DNA of 6,739 nucleotides from JALENY01 sp036310185 (GTDB lineage Bacteria; Bacillota; Clostridia; Lachnospirales; Lachnospiraceae): assembly GCA_036310185.1 (NCBI GenBank), contig JAXJSH010000135.1, positions 1 through 6,739 of the forward strand, read 5' to 3'. Shown piece after piece: positions 1 to 6,239 of this stretch. The notes below the pieces were generated by a model. That model was given only the letters and a program-made list of their open reading frames with translations, was not told the DNA's origin and did not search any database. The translations under genes were made by a program, and so were the position numbers. Every line of letters starts with the position of its first letter. Within the stretch, counting starts at the first letter, position 1.

Positions 1-192
1 GGTGGAGAAGGAACACTGCAGTACCGTTTCTATCGTGTGATTAATGGAACAACAACTGTATTCCGTGATTATAGTACAAGCAGCAGTGCATATTGTAATC
101 CGGGAACAGCTGGTACTTACACCATTTATGTGGATGTAAAAGATGAAACTGGCAATGTTGTTACCAAGAGTATGACATATACATGGAAATAA
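1..192 (+). CDS. C-terminal end of a surface-type protein with an Ig-like / triple-tyrosine-type module (5' partial)
   Basis: The frame is open from the first base to a TAA at 190-192, giving 63 residues whose start lies outside the window. The visible part is rich in Tyr, Thr, Gly and Val. It starts with LQYRFYRV and ends with GTYTIYVDVKDETGN followed by a Val/Thr/Tyr strand and the terminal residues TYTWK. This alternating pattern is typical of a small beta-sandwich. It resembles the Y_Y_Y/Ig-like modules that end many secreted Clostridia proteins, including polysaccharide-active ones. There is no LPXTG sorting signal or transmembrane tail, so this end gives no clue to wall anchoring. Codon choice is relatively AT-leaning, like the surface gene at the other end of the window. 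The enzymatic or binding role of the full protein cannot be judged from this fragment. The module assignment is by pattern recognition only. Confidence 0.8.
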   Translation, partial: GGEGTLQYRFYRVINGTTTVFRDYSTSSSAYCNPGTAGTYTIYVDVKDETGNVVTKSMTYTWK

Positions 193-226
193 GAAATTTA
201 AAATTTGATATTTCTTAAAGAGGGAG

Positions 227-250
227 GCCACCGGTAGGATTACCGGTGGC
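227..250 (+). terminator. Perfect 10-bp hairpin between the surface gene and the lipoprotein gene; possible terminator or leader structure
   Basis: GCCACCGGTA (227-236) and TACCGGTGGC (241-250) are exact inverted repeats around the four-base loop GGAT. The hairpin starts 35 bp after the upstream stop codon, the usual place for an intrinsic terminator. However, the following bases (ATTCCAAAATTT) are not a U-run, so it would be a weak one at best. Each arm contains the self-palindrome ACCGGT (230-235 and 242-247, 12 bp apart), which would also suit a protein-binding operator. The hairpin ends 12 bp before the AGGAGG of the next gene, so it could instead be an mRNA-stabilising or translation-controlling leader element. 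The structure is certain; the role is not. Confidence 0.6.
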
Positions 251-262
251 ATTCCAAAATTT

Positions 263-268
263 AGGAGG
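263..268 (+). promoter_or_regulatory. Strong ribosome binding site that sets the lipoprotein start
   Basis: A full AGGAGG lies seven bases before the ATG at 276 and four before the ATG at 273. The frame is open back to a GTG at 246, but that GTG sits inside the hairpin and would place this Shine-Dalgarno within the coding region. Spacing therefore favours 276, with 273 as a close alternative adding one Met. Confidence 0.8.
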
Positions 269-275
269 AAAAATG

Positions 276-938
276 ATGAAAAAAAGGATTGCAGCCGCTC
301 TTATAATGGGAGCAGTGTTAGTAACGGCTGCTGGATGCAGCAATAAAGAAACAAATGTAACAGAAGAAAGTGATGAATCCACAGATATGGAAGAATCCGA
401 AGTGAGTGAAGAAGTGGCCGCGGAACAGGCAATGGGCGAAGCACAGACTCAGGCCGACGAAATTGATGCTATGCATCAGGATGAGCTCGCAACCGAGAGC
501 GTAGAACAGACCGCTTTCGCACAGAGCAGACTGTATCTTGCAGAAAGTGATAACTGGATCCGCACCAGTTCTGAAAACAGAGAAGACGGATCTTTCGGTG
601 AATCTTATCAGGCAAATGAAAGACTGGATTACAGCTGGGATTATACACAGGCAGAAAAGACAGATGCACAGGCTGGTCTGGATATGTACATGGCTGCAAA
701 AGGATGGACGCTGAGTGAAAATACCTACAGCGAGGATATTACAGCAGCTCTTGGCTGCGAAACATATTACTATACCGCTTATGAGGATGACAATGGCTAC
801 AGCATGCTGCACCGTGGTATATATATCAATACCGAAGCCGGCTATTATACGGCTGATTTCTCCATGATGGAAGGCGACACGGGAGAGTATTATGAGATGG
901 CGGGGCTGTATCTTGCACAAATTTCCTTCGTAGATTAG
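276..938 (+). CDS. Small acidic lipoprotein of unknown function
   Basis: The product has 220 residues. The N-terminus is a lipoprotein signal: positive MKKR, a hydrophobic stretch to about residue 17, and a lipobox ending AAGC with the lipidated Cys at residue 21. It should therefore be exported and tethered to the outer face of the membrane. Residues 22 to about 75 are a Glu/Asp/Ser/Thr-rich, low-complexity spacer, probably disordered. The remainder (about 80-220) looks like a compact globular domain with Trp, many Tyr and alternating strand-like segments, for example ETYYYTAYEDDNGY and the Tyr-rich region near residues 190-205. It has a single internal Cys near residue 160, and the domain carries net negative charge. 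I do not recognise the family. No convincing promoter is seen just upstream, so it may be reached by read-through past the hairpin. It lies directly before the sensory operon in the same direction, which suggests but does not prove a related role. Confidence 0.85.
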   Translation: MKKRIAAALIMGAVLVTAAGCSNKETNVTEESDESTDMEESEVSEEVAAEQAMGEAQTQADEIDAMHQDELATESVEQTAFAQSRLYLAESDNWIRTSSENREDGSFGESYQANERLDYSWDYTQAEKTDAQAGLDMYMAAKGWTLSENTYSEDITAALGCETYYYTAYEDDNGYSMLHRGIYINTEAGYYTADFSMMEGDTGEYYEMAGLYLAQISFVD

Positions 939-951
939 TAACAGTGTCACA

Positions 952-980
952 TTGAAATAATTACTGACATTTGGTACAAT
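952..980 (+). promoter_or_regulatory. Sigma-A-type promoter for the two-component/binding-protein operon
   Basis: The -35 element TTGAAA (952-957) and the -10 element TACAAT (975-980) are separated by 17 bp. A TGG immediately before the -10 element makes it an extended -10. Transcription would start near 987, leaving a leader of about 87 bases before the ATG at 1074. No terminator is visible between the lipoprotein stop at 938 and this promoter, so some read-through from upstream is also possible. Confidence 0.7.
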
Positions 981-1045
981 ATAAAGATGAAATAAAGATG
1001 TCGTGAAGACAACGCAAAACATCGATATATTGAACAAATGTCAGT
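963..1045 (+). repeat. 11-bp perfect inverted repeat flanking the operon start; candidate operator
   Basis: ACTGACATTTG (963-973) is the exact reverse complement of CAAATGTCAGT (1035-1045), with 61 bp between the arms. The first arm lies in the promoter spacer and touches the extended -10; the second lies in the leader, 28 bp before the start codon. Because the first arm is upstream of the predicted transcription start, the pair cannot form an RNA hairpin from this promoter. It is more likely a pair of protein-binding sites. A degenerate relative, TCACATTG (947-954), overlaps the -35 element, and TGACATT recurs at 6059-6065 in the next long gap. Confidence 0.55.
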
Positions 1046-1073
1046 TTTATTTTGAAACACAAGGGATGGAGAT

Positions 1074-2618
1074 ATGAAAAAGTTACTAATTGTAGATGAT
1101 GAGAAAATCGAACGCGAAGGGATCAAGATGCTCCTGAAGCAGATGAACCTTGACCTGGATATTCTGGAAGCAAACAATGGAAAAAAAGCATACCAGATCC
1201 TGTGTGAGCGGGAAGTGGATCTGATGCTTACAGATATAAAAATGCCATTTATGTCCGGTATGGATCTGGTAAAAGCAGCAAAAGAAATGAAACCTGATAT
1301 GCCGATTGCCATTTTCAGTGGATTTGGAGAATTCACATATGCGCAGGAGGCAATCAGGTATGGTGTGAAAAATTATATACTGAAACCGGTTAAGCCGGAC
1401 GAATTCAAAGAAACAATACAAAATATGCTGGTCGATTGCCAGAAGAGAAAAGAACAGGAAGAAGAAAAACTGAAAAATAACGATTTTCAGTACAAATATT
1501 TTCTTCAGAAATATTTATTTACCGGAAAAACTTCATATATAAATGAAATTATGAAGGGGGGGAATTTTCCGGTAAACAAAAAAGAGGGATTCGAAAACAT
1601 TCAGAATATGATGCTTCTGGATACAGAAAACCACTTTTTTGAAGAACATGGATCCCAGTTGGTGGAAGAACTGGTAAGCATGATGGGACGCAGAATTGAC
1701 TATATGGACATCAATCCCCAGCAGATGCTTCTGATTTTTTACCGCAGTGCCACCGACAATTACCTTAGAATAGCAAAAGTTATCAACGAGTTGATTTTAA
1801 ATAAATATGGTGTCAAATGCTACATCTCAGTCAGCAGAAAGCTCCACAGCCCGGAAGAATATCCGAAAGCCTATCAGGAGCTGGAGACACAGATTGAAAA
1901 CAAGTTCTACCATCTGAATCAGATGATATTCTCATGCGAGGCAGAGGACGAACAGAACGCACAGTCCAATCAGAGAGTGGATTATCAGAAAAAGATACAG
2001 GAAAACATCAAGCTGAAAGACATTGCCAGTCTCTGGGATAATTTTGAAAAACTGAAAAAACAGATTCGCGAAGAATCCATGGATTCCCAGATGTATGTAA
2101 AATTCATATTTTCCGAACTGGTCAAAGACCTGTATGATGAGATGCAGGCCACTGGTTCCGTAAAAATGAAAGAAATCGTAGAATCCATCTATCGCGCAGG
2201 CAACGTGGATACCATCTGTAAGATCACAGAAGAATGTATCCAGGAATTCGAACAGAAATGCATGCAGACAGAAAACGGTGTCCGCAGTGACATCGATCAG
2301 GTAAAACAGTATATTGCATACCATGTGGATGAAGATCTGAGCATAGATAAGCTGGCAGCAAAGGTATACCTGTCCCAGGGATACTTAAGTTACATATTCA
2401 AAAAAGAAACAGGTATGAATCTAAGTCGTTACATCAAGCAGTGCCGAATGGAAAAGGCAAAGGAAATGCTCAAAGGTACCAACATGAAGATCGTACAGAT
2501 CTGTGAGAAGGTCGGATTTTCCAATGTTTCCTATTTCTGCCAGAGTTTCCGGGAGTACTGCGGTGTGAGTCCGGAGCGATACCGGAAAGGTGAGAGCGGC
2601 GATGAGGAACTGGATTAA
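1074..2618 (+). CDS. AraC-family two-component response regulator (YesN-like)
   Basis: The product has 514 residues. Residues 1-120 form a receiver domain: acidic pocket D8/D9, phospho-acceptor D54 in TDIKMP, the switch Ser82, and Lys104 in LKP. Residues about 140-290 form a middle region that resembles the degenerate GGDEF-like segment found in YesN-type regulators (SVSRKLHSPEEYPKAYQEL then KFYHL), followed by a helical linker. Residues about 405-506 form a tandem helix-turn-helix AraC domain with the classic second-helix signature GFSNVSYFCQSFREYCGVSP. It should be cytoplasmic, phosphorylated by the kinase encoded next, and activate transcription. In this family, targets are usually carbohydrate uptake or breakdown genes, sometimes including the regulator's own operon. 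The start at 1074 has a modest purine-rich site (AGGG at 1062-1065) and begins the receiver domain directly. A run of seven G (1556-1562) lies inside the gene. The stop overlaps the kinase start by 17 bp. Confidence 0.95.
   Translation: MKKLLIVDDEKIEREGIKMLLKQMNLDLDILEANNGKKAYQILCEREVDLMLTDIKMPFMSGMDLVKAAKEMKPDMPIAIFSGFGEFTYAQEAIRYGVKNYILKPVKPDEFKETIQNMLVDCQKRKEQEEEKLKNNDFQYKYFLQKYLFTGKTSYINEIMKGGNFPVNKKEGFENIQNMMLLDTENHFFEEHGSQLVEELVSMMGRRIDYMDINPQQMLLIFYRSATDNYLRIAKVINELILNKYGVKCYISVSRKLHSPEEYPKAYQELETQIENKFYHLNQMIFSCEAEDEQNAQSNQRVDYQKKIQENIKLKDIASLWDNFEKLKKQIREESMDSQMYVKFIFSELVKDLYDEMQATGSVKMKEIVESIYRAGNVDTICKITEECIQEFEQKCMQTENGVRSDIDQVKQYIAYHVDEDLSIDKLAAKVYLSQGYLSYIFKKETGMNLSRYIKQCRMEKAKEMLKGTNMKIVQICEKVGFSNVSYFCQSFREYCGVSPERYRKGESGDEELD
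2588..2593 (+). promoter_or_regulatory. Ribosome binding site for the kinase, inside the regulator gene
   Basis: AGGTGA lies eight bases before the ATG at 2602. The kinase frame is also open from a GTG at 2590, but that GTG overlaps this site and has no properly spaced Shine-Dalgarno of its own. The ATG at 2602 is therefore preferred. The site lies within the last codons of the regulator, which suggests translational coupling. Confidence 0.65.
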
Positions 2619-4320
2619 AAAACTGGCACGCTGGTTCAACGGAATGAAGTACCGGAAAAAACTGAGACTGGTTTTGATACTGGTATCACTGCTTCCGTTG
2701 GCGATCGTGTGTATATATATGATCAGCGGTTTTTACAATATGATGACCGGCAAGGAGCTGGAGTCAATACAGGTATCGCTGACGCAGACCTGCAATACCA
2801 TAGAGAATCAGGCAGAGATTTATGAAAACCTGCTGAATTATTCCGTCTTTGATGAAGACCTTCAGGAGGTTCTGGATCAGGAGCAATCCAGAAATTATGA
2901 ATCCTACAACCGGTATGTAAACGTGGTGGATCCGATTTTAAACCGGCCCAAATTCTACCATGACGGTGTCAGCCGGATGACTATATATGCAGATAACATT
3001 GAAATTGCCCATGATACCACATTAGCTCCTCTGGCGGAAATTGAGAACAGGAGCTGGTACGGACAGCTGAAAGAAACAGACGGCTGTCTGTGGGTATGGC
3101 CAAATGATGCGGCGGAAAACAGTGAACTGCTGGTTATCCGGAGATTCCCGGGCTATCGGGAAACAGAAGCCTACCTTGGGCTGTACTGTAACGTAGAAAA
3201 ACTGACTGAGTCCCTGAAGTATTATCAGAGGGATGGCGGCGGTATGCTTCTGGCAGACGCTCAGAATCATATTATTTTGTCTTATTCAGAACTTGAAGGA
3301 AACGATAAAATCGGCAGCATAGAAGATGTGGAGAACAATTACCACTATATCAGACAGAAGATACAGGGATTGCCGCTGAATGTTTACATATTTGTTGAAG
3401 AATCAGAATTTTCCTCCGGTTTCTATGAGCTGATGGGAACGGTAATGCTGGTTGTCGCGGGCTGTCTTTTCTTTGTTATTATAATAAGTAAATTCATGAG
3501 CGGACTGCTGGTAAAACGTATCGAACTTCTGACCGGCTGTGTCAATCAGGTAGAAGCCGGAAACATGGAGATCAACATACAGGATGACAATGCCGACGAG
3601 GTCGGCATACTGATCCGAAGCTTCAAAAAGATGCTGGGTCAGCTCAACCGACTGATCAATGAAGTGTACCAGGGCAAGATCAAACAGCAGGATCTGGAAA
3701 TGCAGGCCCTGCAGGCGCAGATCAATCCTCACTTCCTGTATAATACCCTGTCGCTGATCAACTGGAAAGCCATAAGCGCAGGCGAGGAAGATATCAGCAG
3801 AGTAACACTGGCGCTGTCCGATTATTACCGGACAACATTAAATAAAGGTGAGATCCTGATCACGGTAGGGGGAGAGATCACCAATATTAAATCCTATCTG
3901 GAAATTCAGCGTATGATGCACGACTACGAGTTTGATGTGGAATTTCAGGTGGATCAGACTCTGTTCCCGTATCTGATGCCGAAGCTGACACTGCAGCCTC
4001 TGGTGGAAAATGCACTGGAACATGGCCTTGATGTGAAGGAAGATGGAGAAAAAAGGTTGACAATCTCCTGTCAGCAGAATTATGATGACATAATCATCAC
4101 AGTATATGATACCGGTGTGGGTATGGACGAGGAGACCGTAGAGAAACTGTTGAAAACAAAATCCAAGGGATATGGTGTCCGCAATGTCAATGACAGACTG
4201 GCCCTTATGTACGGAGAAAATTATACCCTGCATATTGAGAGCTATCCGGGAACCGGAACGCGGGTGAAGATACATATTCCGAAGAAAACTGCAATGGAAG
4301 GAAAGGACATCAAAAAATGA
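2602..4320 (+). CDS. Membrane sensor histidine kinase (YesM/LytS-like, His_kinase family)
   Basis: The product has 572 residues. A basic N-terminus leads into a transmembrane segment at about 23-46. An extracytoplasmic sensor region follows (about 47-275), with a dCache-like look, for example RSWYGQLKETDG and WVWP near 150-167. A second membrane segment is at about 277-297 and a HAMP linker at about 298-352. The catalytic part starts with the His_kinase (PF06580-type) motif QINPHFLYN, with phospho-acceptor His377. The ATP-binding domain shows the N box LVENALEHGL (Asn470), the G1 box DTGVGMD (503-509) and the G2 segment KGYGVRNVNDRL (522-533). All key residues are present, so it should be active. 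It would sense an extracellular signal and phosphorylate the regulator encoded just before it. The last bases form an ATGA overlap with the binding-protein gene, so the three genes are almost certainly one operon. The ligand cannot be read from the sequence. Confidence 0.95.
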   Translation: MRNWIKKLARWFNGMKYRKKLRLVLILVSLLPLAIVCIYMISGFYNMMTGKELESIQVSLTQTCNTIENQAEIYENLLNYSVFDEDLQEVLDQEQSRNYESYNRYVNVVDPILNRPKFYHDGVSRMTIYADNIEIAHDTTLAPLAEIENRSWYGQLKETDGCLWVWPNDAAENSELLVIRRFPGYRETEAYLGLYCNVEKLTESLKYYQRDGGGMLLADAQNHIILSYSELEGNDKIGSIEDVENNYHYIRQKIQGLPLNVYIFVEESEFSSGFYELMGTVMLVVAGCLFFVIIISKFMSGLLVKRIELLTGCVNQVEAGNMEINIQDDNADEVGILIRSFKKMLGQLNRLINEVYQGKIKQQDLEMQALQAQINPHFLYNTLSLINWKAISAGEEDISRVTLALSDYYRTTLNKGEILITVGGEITNIKSYLEIQRMMHDYEFDVEFQVDQTLFPYLMPKLTLQPLVENALEHGLDVKEDGEKRLTISCQQNYDDIIITVYDTGVGMDEETVEKLLKTKSKGYGVRNVNDRLALMYGENYTLHIESYPGTGTRVKIHIPKKTAMEGKDIKK

Positions 4321-6026
4321 GAATATACAGAAAAATCATAGGGATGTCCTGCGTTGCCGGAACAGCGGCAATTGCTCTGCTGGCGGCGGCCTGCTCGAAA
4401 AACGGACAGCGCGCAGCTTCCACAGAAGCAGAGAACAGTACGGCCGGCAACATGACACAGGAGGAACTGGAAGCTGCCTGGGAAGAAGCAAAAACCACAC
4501 CTCTTGGAAAATATCCCGAAAAAATCACCTATACCCTTGGTAAAGTAACAGCGGAAAATAATTCCAATATGCCGGAGGGCGATACCTACGATGATAACAA
4601 CTATACGCGGTATATCGAAGAACTGCTGAACGTGGAAAGCGTGGTTGTACTGGAAGGCCAGGATCACAATCAGTACGAGCAGGTGGAGAAGATGGCCATA
4701 CTTGACGGAGAACTGCCGGATATTATGGTCGTCACCGATACAGAGATTCTGGACATGCTGGTGGAAAACGATCTGATCGAAGATCTGACCGACGTTTATG
4801 TAAATTGTACCAGCGACCGCATAAAGGAAATATACGAAAGTTTTGGGGATGACAAACTGGGCGCTGTGACGTATAATGGAAAACTAATGGCGTTTCCGGA
4901 GACCGAAGTCTATACGGGACCGAACCTGTTGTGGCTGAGAAAAGACTGGATCGATGATCTGGGGCTGGAAGAGCCGACCACGCTGGATGAGGCCATGGAC
5001 ATTGTGAAAGCCTTTGTCGAGCAAAATCCGGGCGGACATCCGGATGGCAACGTGGGACTGGTATTTGATCCCTCTCTGGTGGGCCAGTCAGACCAGTGCT
5101 TCTCCGTAGATTCCGTTTTTGATGCCTGTCATGCATATCCTGGAAAATGGATTAAAGATGAGAATGGATCCATGGTATACGGATCTGTTACCCAGGAGAC
5201 AAAAGCTGCTCTGGCGCAGCTGGGCGAGTGGTATCAGGAAGGAATACTGGATCAGGATTTTATGATCCGAAACGTACAGAATCTGCCGGAACTTCTGGAA
5301 AACGGCAGAAGCGGAGCGTTCTTCGGATGGTGGTGGGCACCAAATAACCCACTGTCCTCCATCTATGATGAGGATGCTGAGTGGAAACCATATCTTTTTA
5401 CCGATGAAAACGGTGTAGTGGAGACATCCATTTCTTACGGCCGCCACTACTGCGTCGTAGCCAGAAAAGGGTTCGAACATCCGGAAATCATTCCGAAAGT
5501 GCTGTCGGCGTTGTTCGACTATGCACGGTATGACGGAAAAGAAGAGGCCGAAGGCGTAGGCGAATATCTGGGAACAAACGTGGATCCGACCGCTACGCCG
5601 TTTGTGATCAACATGGATTACAGCGATGCCATATTCCGGGCCACGGACAGTATCCTAAGTGTGATGGATGGAACAAAAGAATATTCCGACATGACCGTAC
5701 TGGAACAGGGTTACTACAACAGCTGTGTTGGGTACCTGAATGAAACAGAGATCCCGGAGGCATGGCAGTGGGCAGCCTACACTTCGCGAATCACAGCAGT
5801 CTCCGCATTGATGGAGGCGGATGTTACATATGTCAACGAAGGCTACACCCAGCAGTATGATCAGTTAAAAACGGAAGAACTGAAACAGCTGGAAGAGGAA
5901 GCTTTTATCAAGATTATTATTGGGGAATATCCGATTGATTATTTTGATACATTCGTGGAGCAGTGGTATGCAGGCGGCGGAAGCGTGCTGACGGATGAGG
6001 CGAATCTGATTGCGGAAAAGCAGTAA
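4317..6026 (+). CDS. Extracellular solute-binding lipoprotein (LplA/YtcQ-like), without adjacent permease genes
   Basis: The product has 569 residues. It begins with a lipoprotein signal (MRIYRK, hydrophobic core, lipobox LAAAC, Cys26). An Ala/Glu/Ser/Thr spacer reaches to about residue 60, then a long family 1-type binding protein follows. Family marks are NLLWLRKDWIDDLGLEEP (203-220), TTLDEAMDIVKAF (221-233), an aromatic GWWWAP segment (337-342) and the typical C-terminal IIIGEYPIDYFDTFVEQW (533-550) with GG and the usual ending. Length matches the roughly 500-570-residue LplA/YtcQ group, which normally works with two permeases for sugars or oligosaccharides. No permease follows here; a 210-bp gap and a surface protein come instead. 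The start is set by an AAAGGA site (4302-4307) and the four-base ATGA overlap with the kinase. Likely roles are a ligand-presenting partner of the kinase or the binding part of a transporter encoded elsewhere. The loop HPDGNVGL (241-248) is shorter than the DPDGNG-D-G type loop common in relatives. Confidence 0.93.
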   Translation: MRIYRKIIGMSCVAGTAAIALLAAACSKNGQRAASTEAENSTAGNMTQEELEAAWEEAKTTPLGKYPEKITYTLGKVTAENNSNMPEGDTYDDNNYTRYIEELLNVESVVVLEGQDHNQYEQVEKMAILDGELPDIMVVTDTEILDMLVENDLIEDLTDVYVNCTSDRIKEIYESFGDDKLGAVTYNGKLMAFPETEVYTGPNLLWLRKDWIDDLGLEEPTTLDEAMDIVKAFVEQNPGGHPDGNVGLVFDPSLVGQSDQCFSVDSVFDACHAYPGKWIKDENGSMVYGSVTQETKAALAQLGEWYQEGILDQDFMIRNVQNLPELLENGRSGAFFGWWWAPNNPLSSIYDEDAEWKPYLFTDENGVVETSISYGRHYCVVARKGFEHPEIIPKVLSALFDYARYDGKEEAEGVGEYLGTNVDPTATPFVINMDYSDAIFRATDSILSVMDGTKEYSDMTVLEQGYYNSCVGYLNETEIPEAWQWAAYTSRITAVSALMEADVTYVNEGYTQQYDQLKTEELKQLEEEAFIKIIIGEYPIDYFDTFVEQWYAGGGSVLTDEANLIAEKQ

Positions 6027-6057
6027 ATATAAAAAAATCTATATGGATATGGAAAAT

Positions 6058-6093
6058 CTGACATTGTTGAAATGGGTAATTTTATACTATTAT
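6058..6093 (+). promoter_or_regulatory. Weak candidate promoter region with a TGACATT motif, upstream of the surface gene
   Basis: CTGACA (6058-6063) with TATACT (6083-6088) has a 19-bp spacer. TTGTTG (6064-6069) with TATTAT (6088-6093) has 18 bp. Neither is close to consensus, which would fit a promoter needing an activator. The segment TGACATT (6059-6065) matches the arm of the inverted repeat in front of the regulator gene. A further -10-like TACAAT lies at 6123-6128 but has no good -35 element. No convincing intrinsic terminator follows the binding-protein stop at 6026, so read-through into the surface gene is possible. Confidence 0.35.
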
Positions 6094-6103
6094 TCATGAT
6101 AGG

Positions 6104-6125
6104 GTAAAAATTAACCGTTTTTTAC
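6104..6125 (+). repeat. AT-rich 7-bp inverted repeat in the gap before the surface gene
   Basis: GTAAAAA (6104-6110) and TTTTTAC (6119-6125) pair exactly around the loop TTAACCGT. The stem is almost all A-T, so it would be weak as an RNA hairpin. It could be an operator or chance in an AT-rich stretch. Its right arm overlaps the -10-like TACAAT at 6123-6128. Confidence 0.3.
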
Positions 6126-6163
6126 AATAGTTTCATGAAGGCAGCAAAAAAATGCCCCGAAAC

Positions 6164-6239
6164 AGAAAGGAGAAAACGGGAAATGCAACCTTATGAAAAA
6201 CATTTAAATGGGAAAAAAGAAAGGAGAAAAAAGGAAATG
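6164..6239 (+). repeat. Duplicated ribosome-binding-site plus start codon segment, 54 bp apart and in frame
   Basis: The 22-bp segment at 6164-6185 and that at 6218-6239 share AGAAAGGAGAAAA, then a G/A-rich tail and GAAATG. They differ at only two positions. Each has AGGAG ten bases before its ATG (6183 and 6237). The spacing of 54 bp is 18 codons, so both ATGs are in the same open frame. The frame stays open further back to an ATG at 6135, which has no ribosome binding site. At the protein level the copies read as ERRKREM and ERRKKEM. Confidence 0.75.

Noticed and set aside
246..275. GTG at 246 as the lipoprotein start
   Set aside because: It lies inside the hairpin stem and would put the AGGAGG inside the gene. 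It would also add a non-signal-like stretch before the MKKR signal peptide.
318..1037. Long minus-strand open frame of 239 codons opposite the lipoprotein gene
   Set aside because: Its product is Cys/Phe/Ile-rich with no recognisable domain. It lies opposite a gene with a clear lipobox and AGGAGG, and runs through the operon promoter. It is best explained as an antisense shadow.
4242..4667. Minus-strand open frames across the kinase/binding-protein junction
   Set aside because: They lie opposite two overlapping genes with intact family motifs. Their translations are low in normal domain patterns.
6140..6156. GGCA...TGCC hairpin as a terminator after the binding protein
   Set aside because: The stem is only four base pairs with a nine-base A-rich loop, and no T-run follows it.
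6135..6182. ATG at 6135 as the true start of the surface protein
   Set aside because: No ribosome binding site precedes it, and the TACAAT at 6123-6128 lies only seven bases upstream. The ATGs at 6183 and 6237 both have good sites.
6027..6236. Catabolite-repression (cre) site or riboswitch in the gap
   Set aside because: I looked for a cre-like palindrome and for conserved riboswitch-type structure and saw neither.
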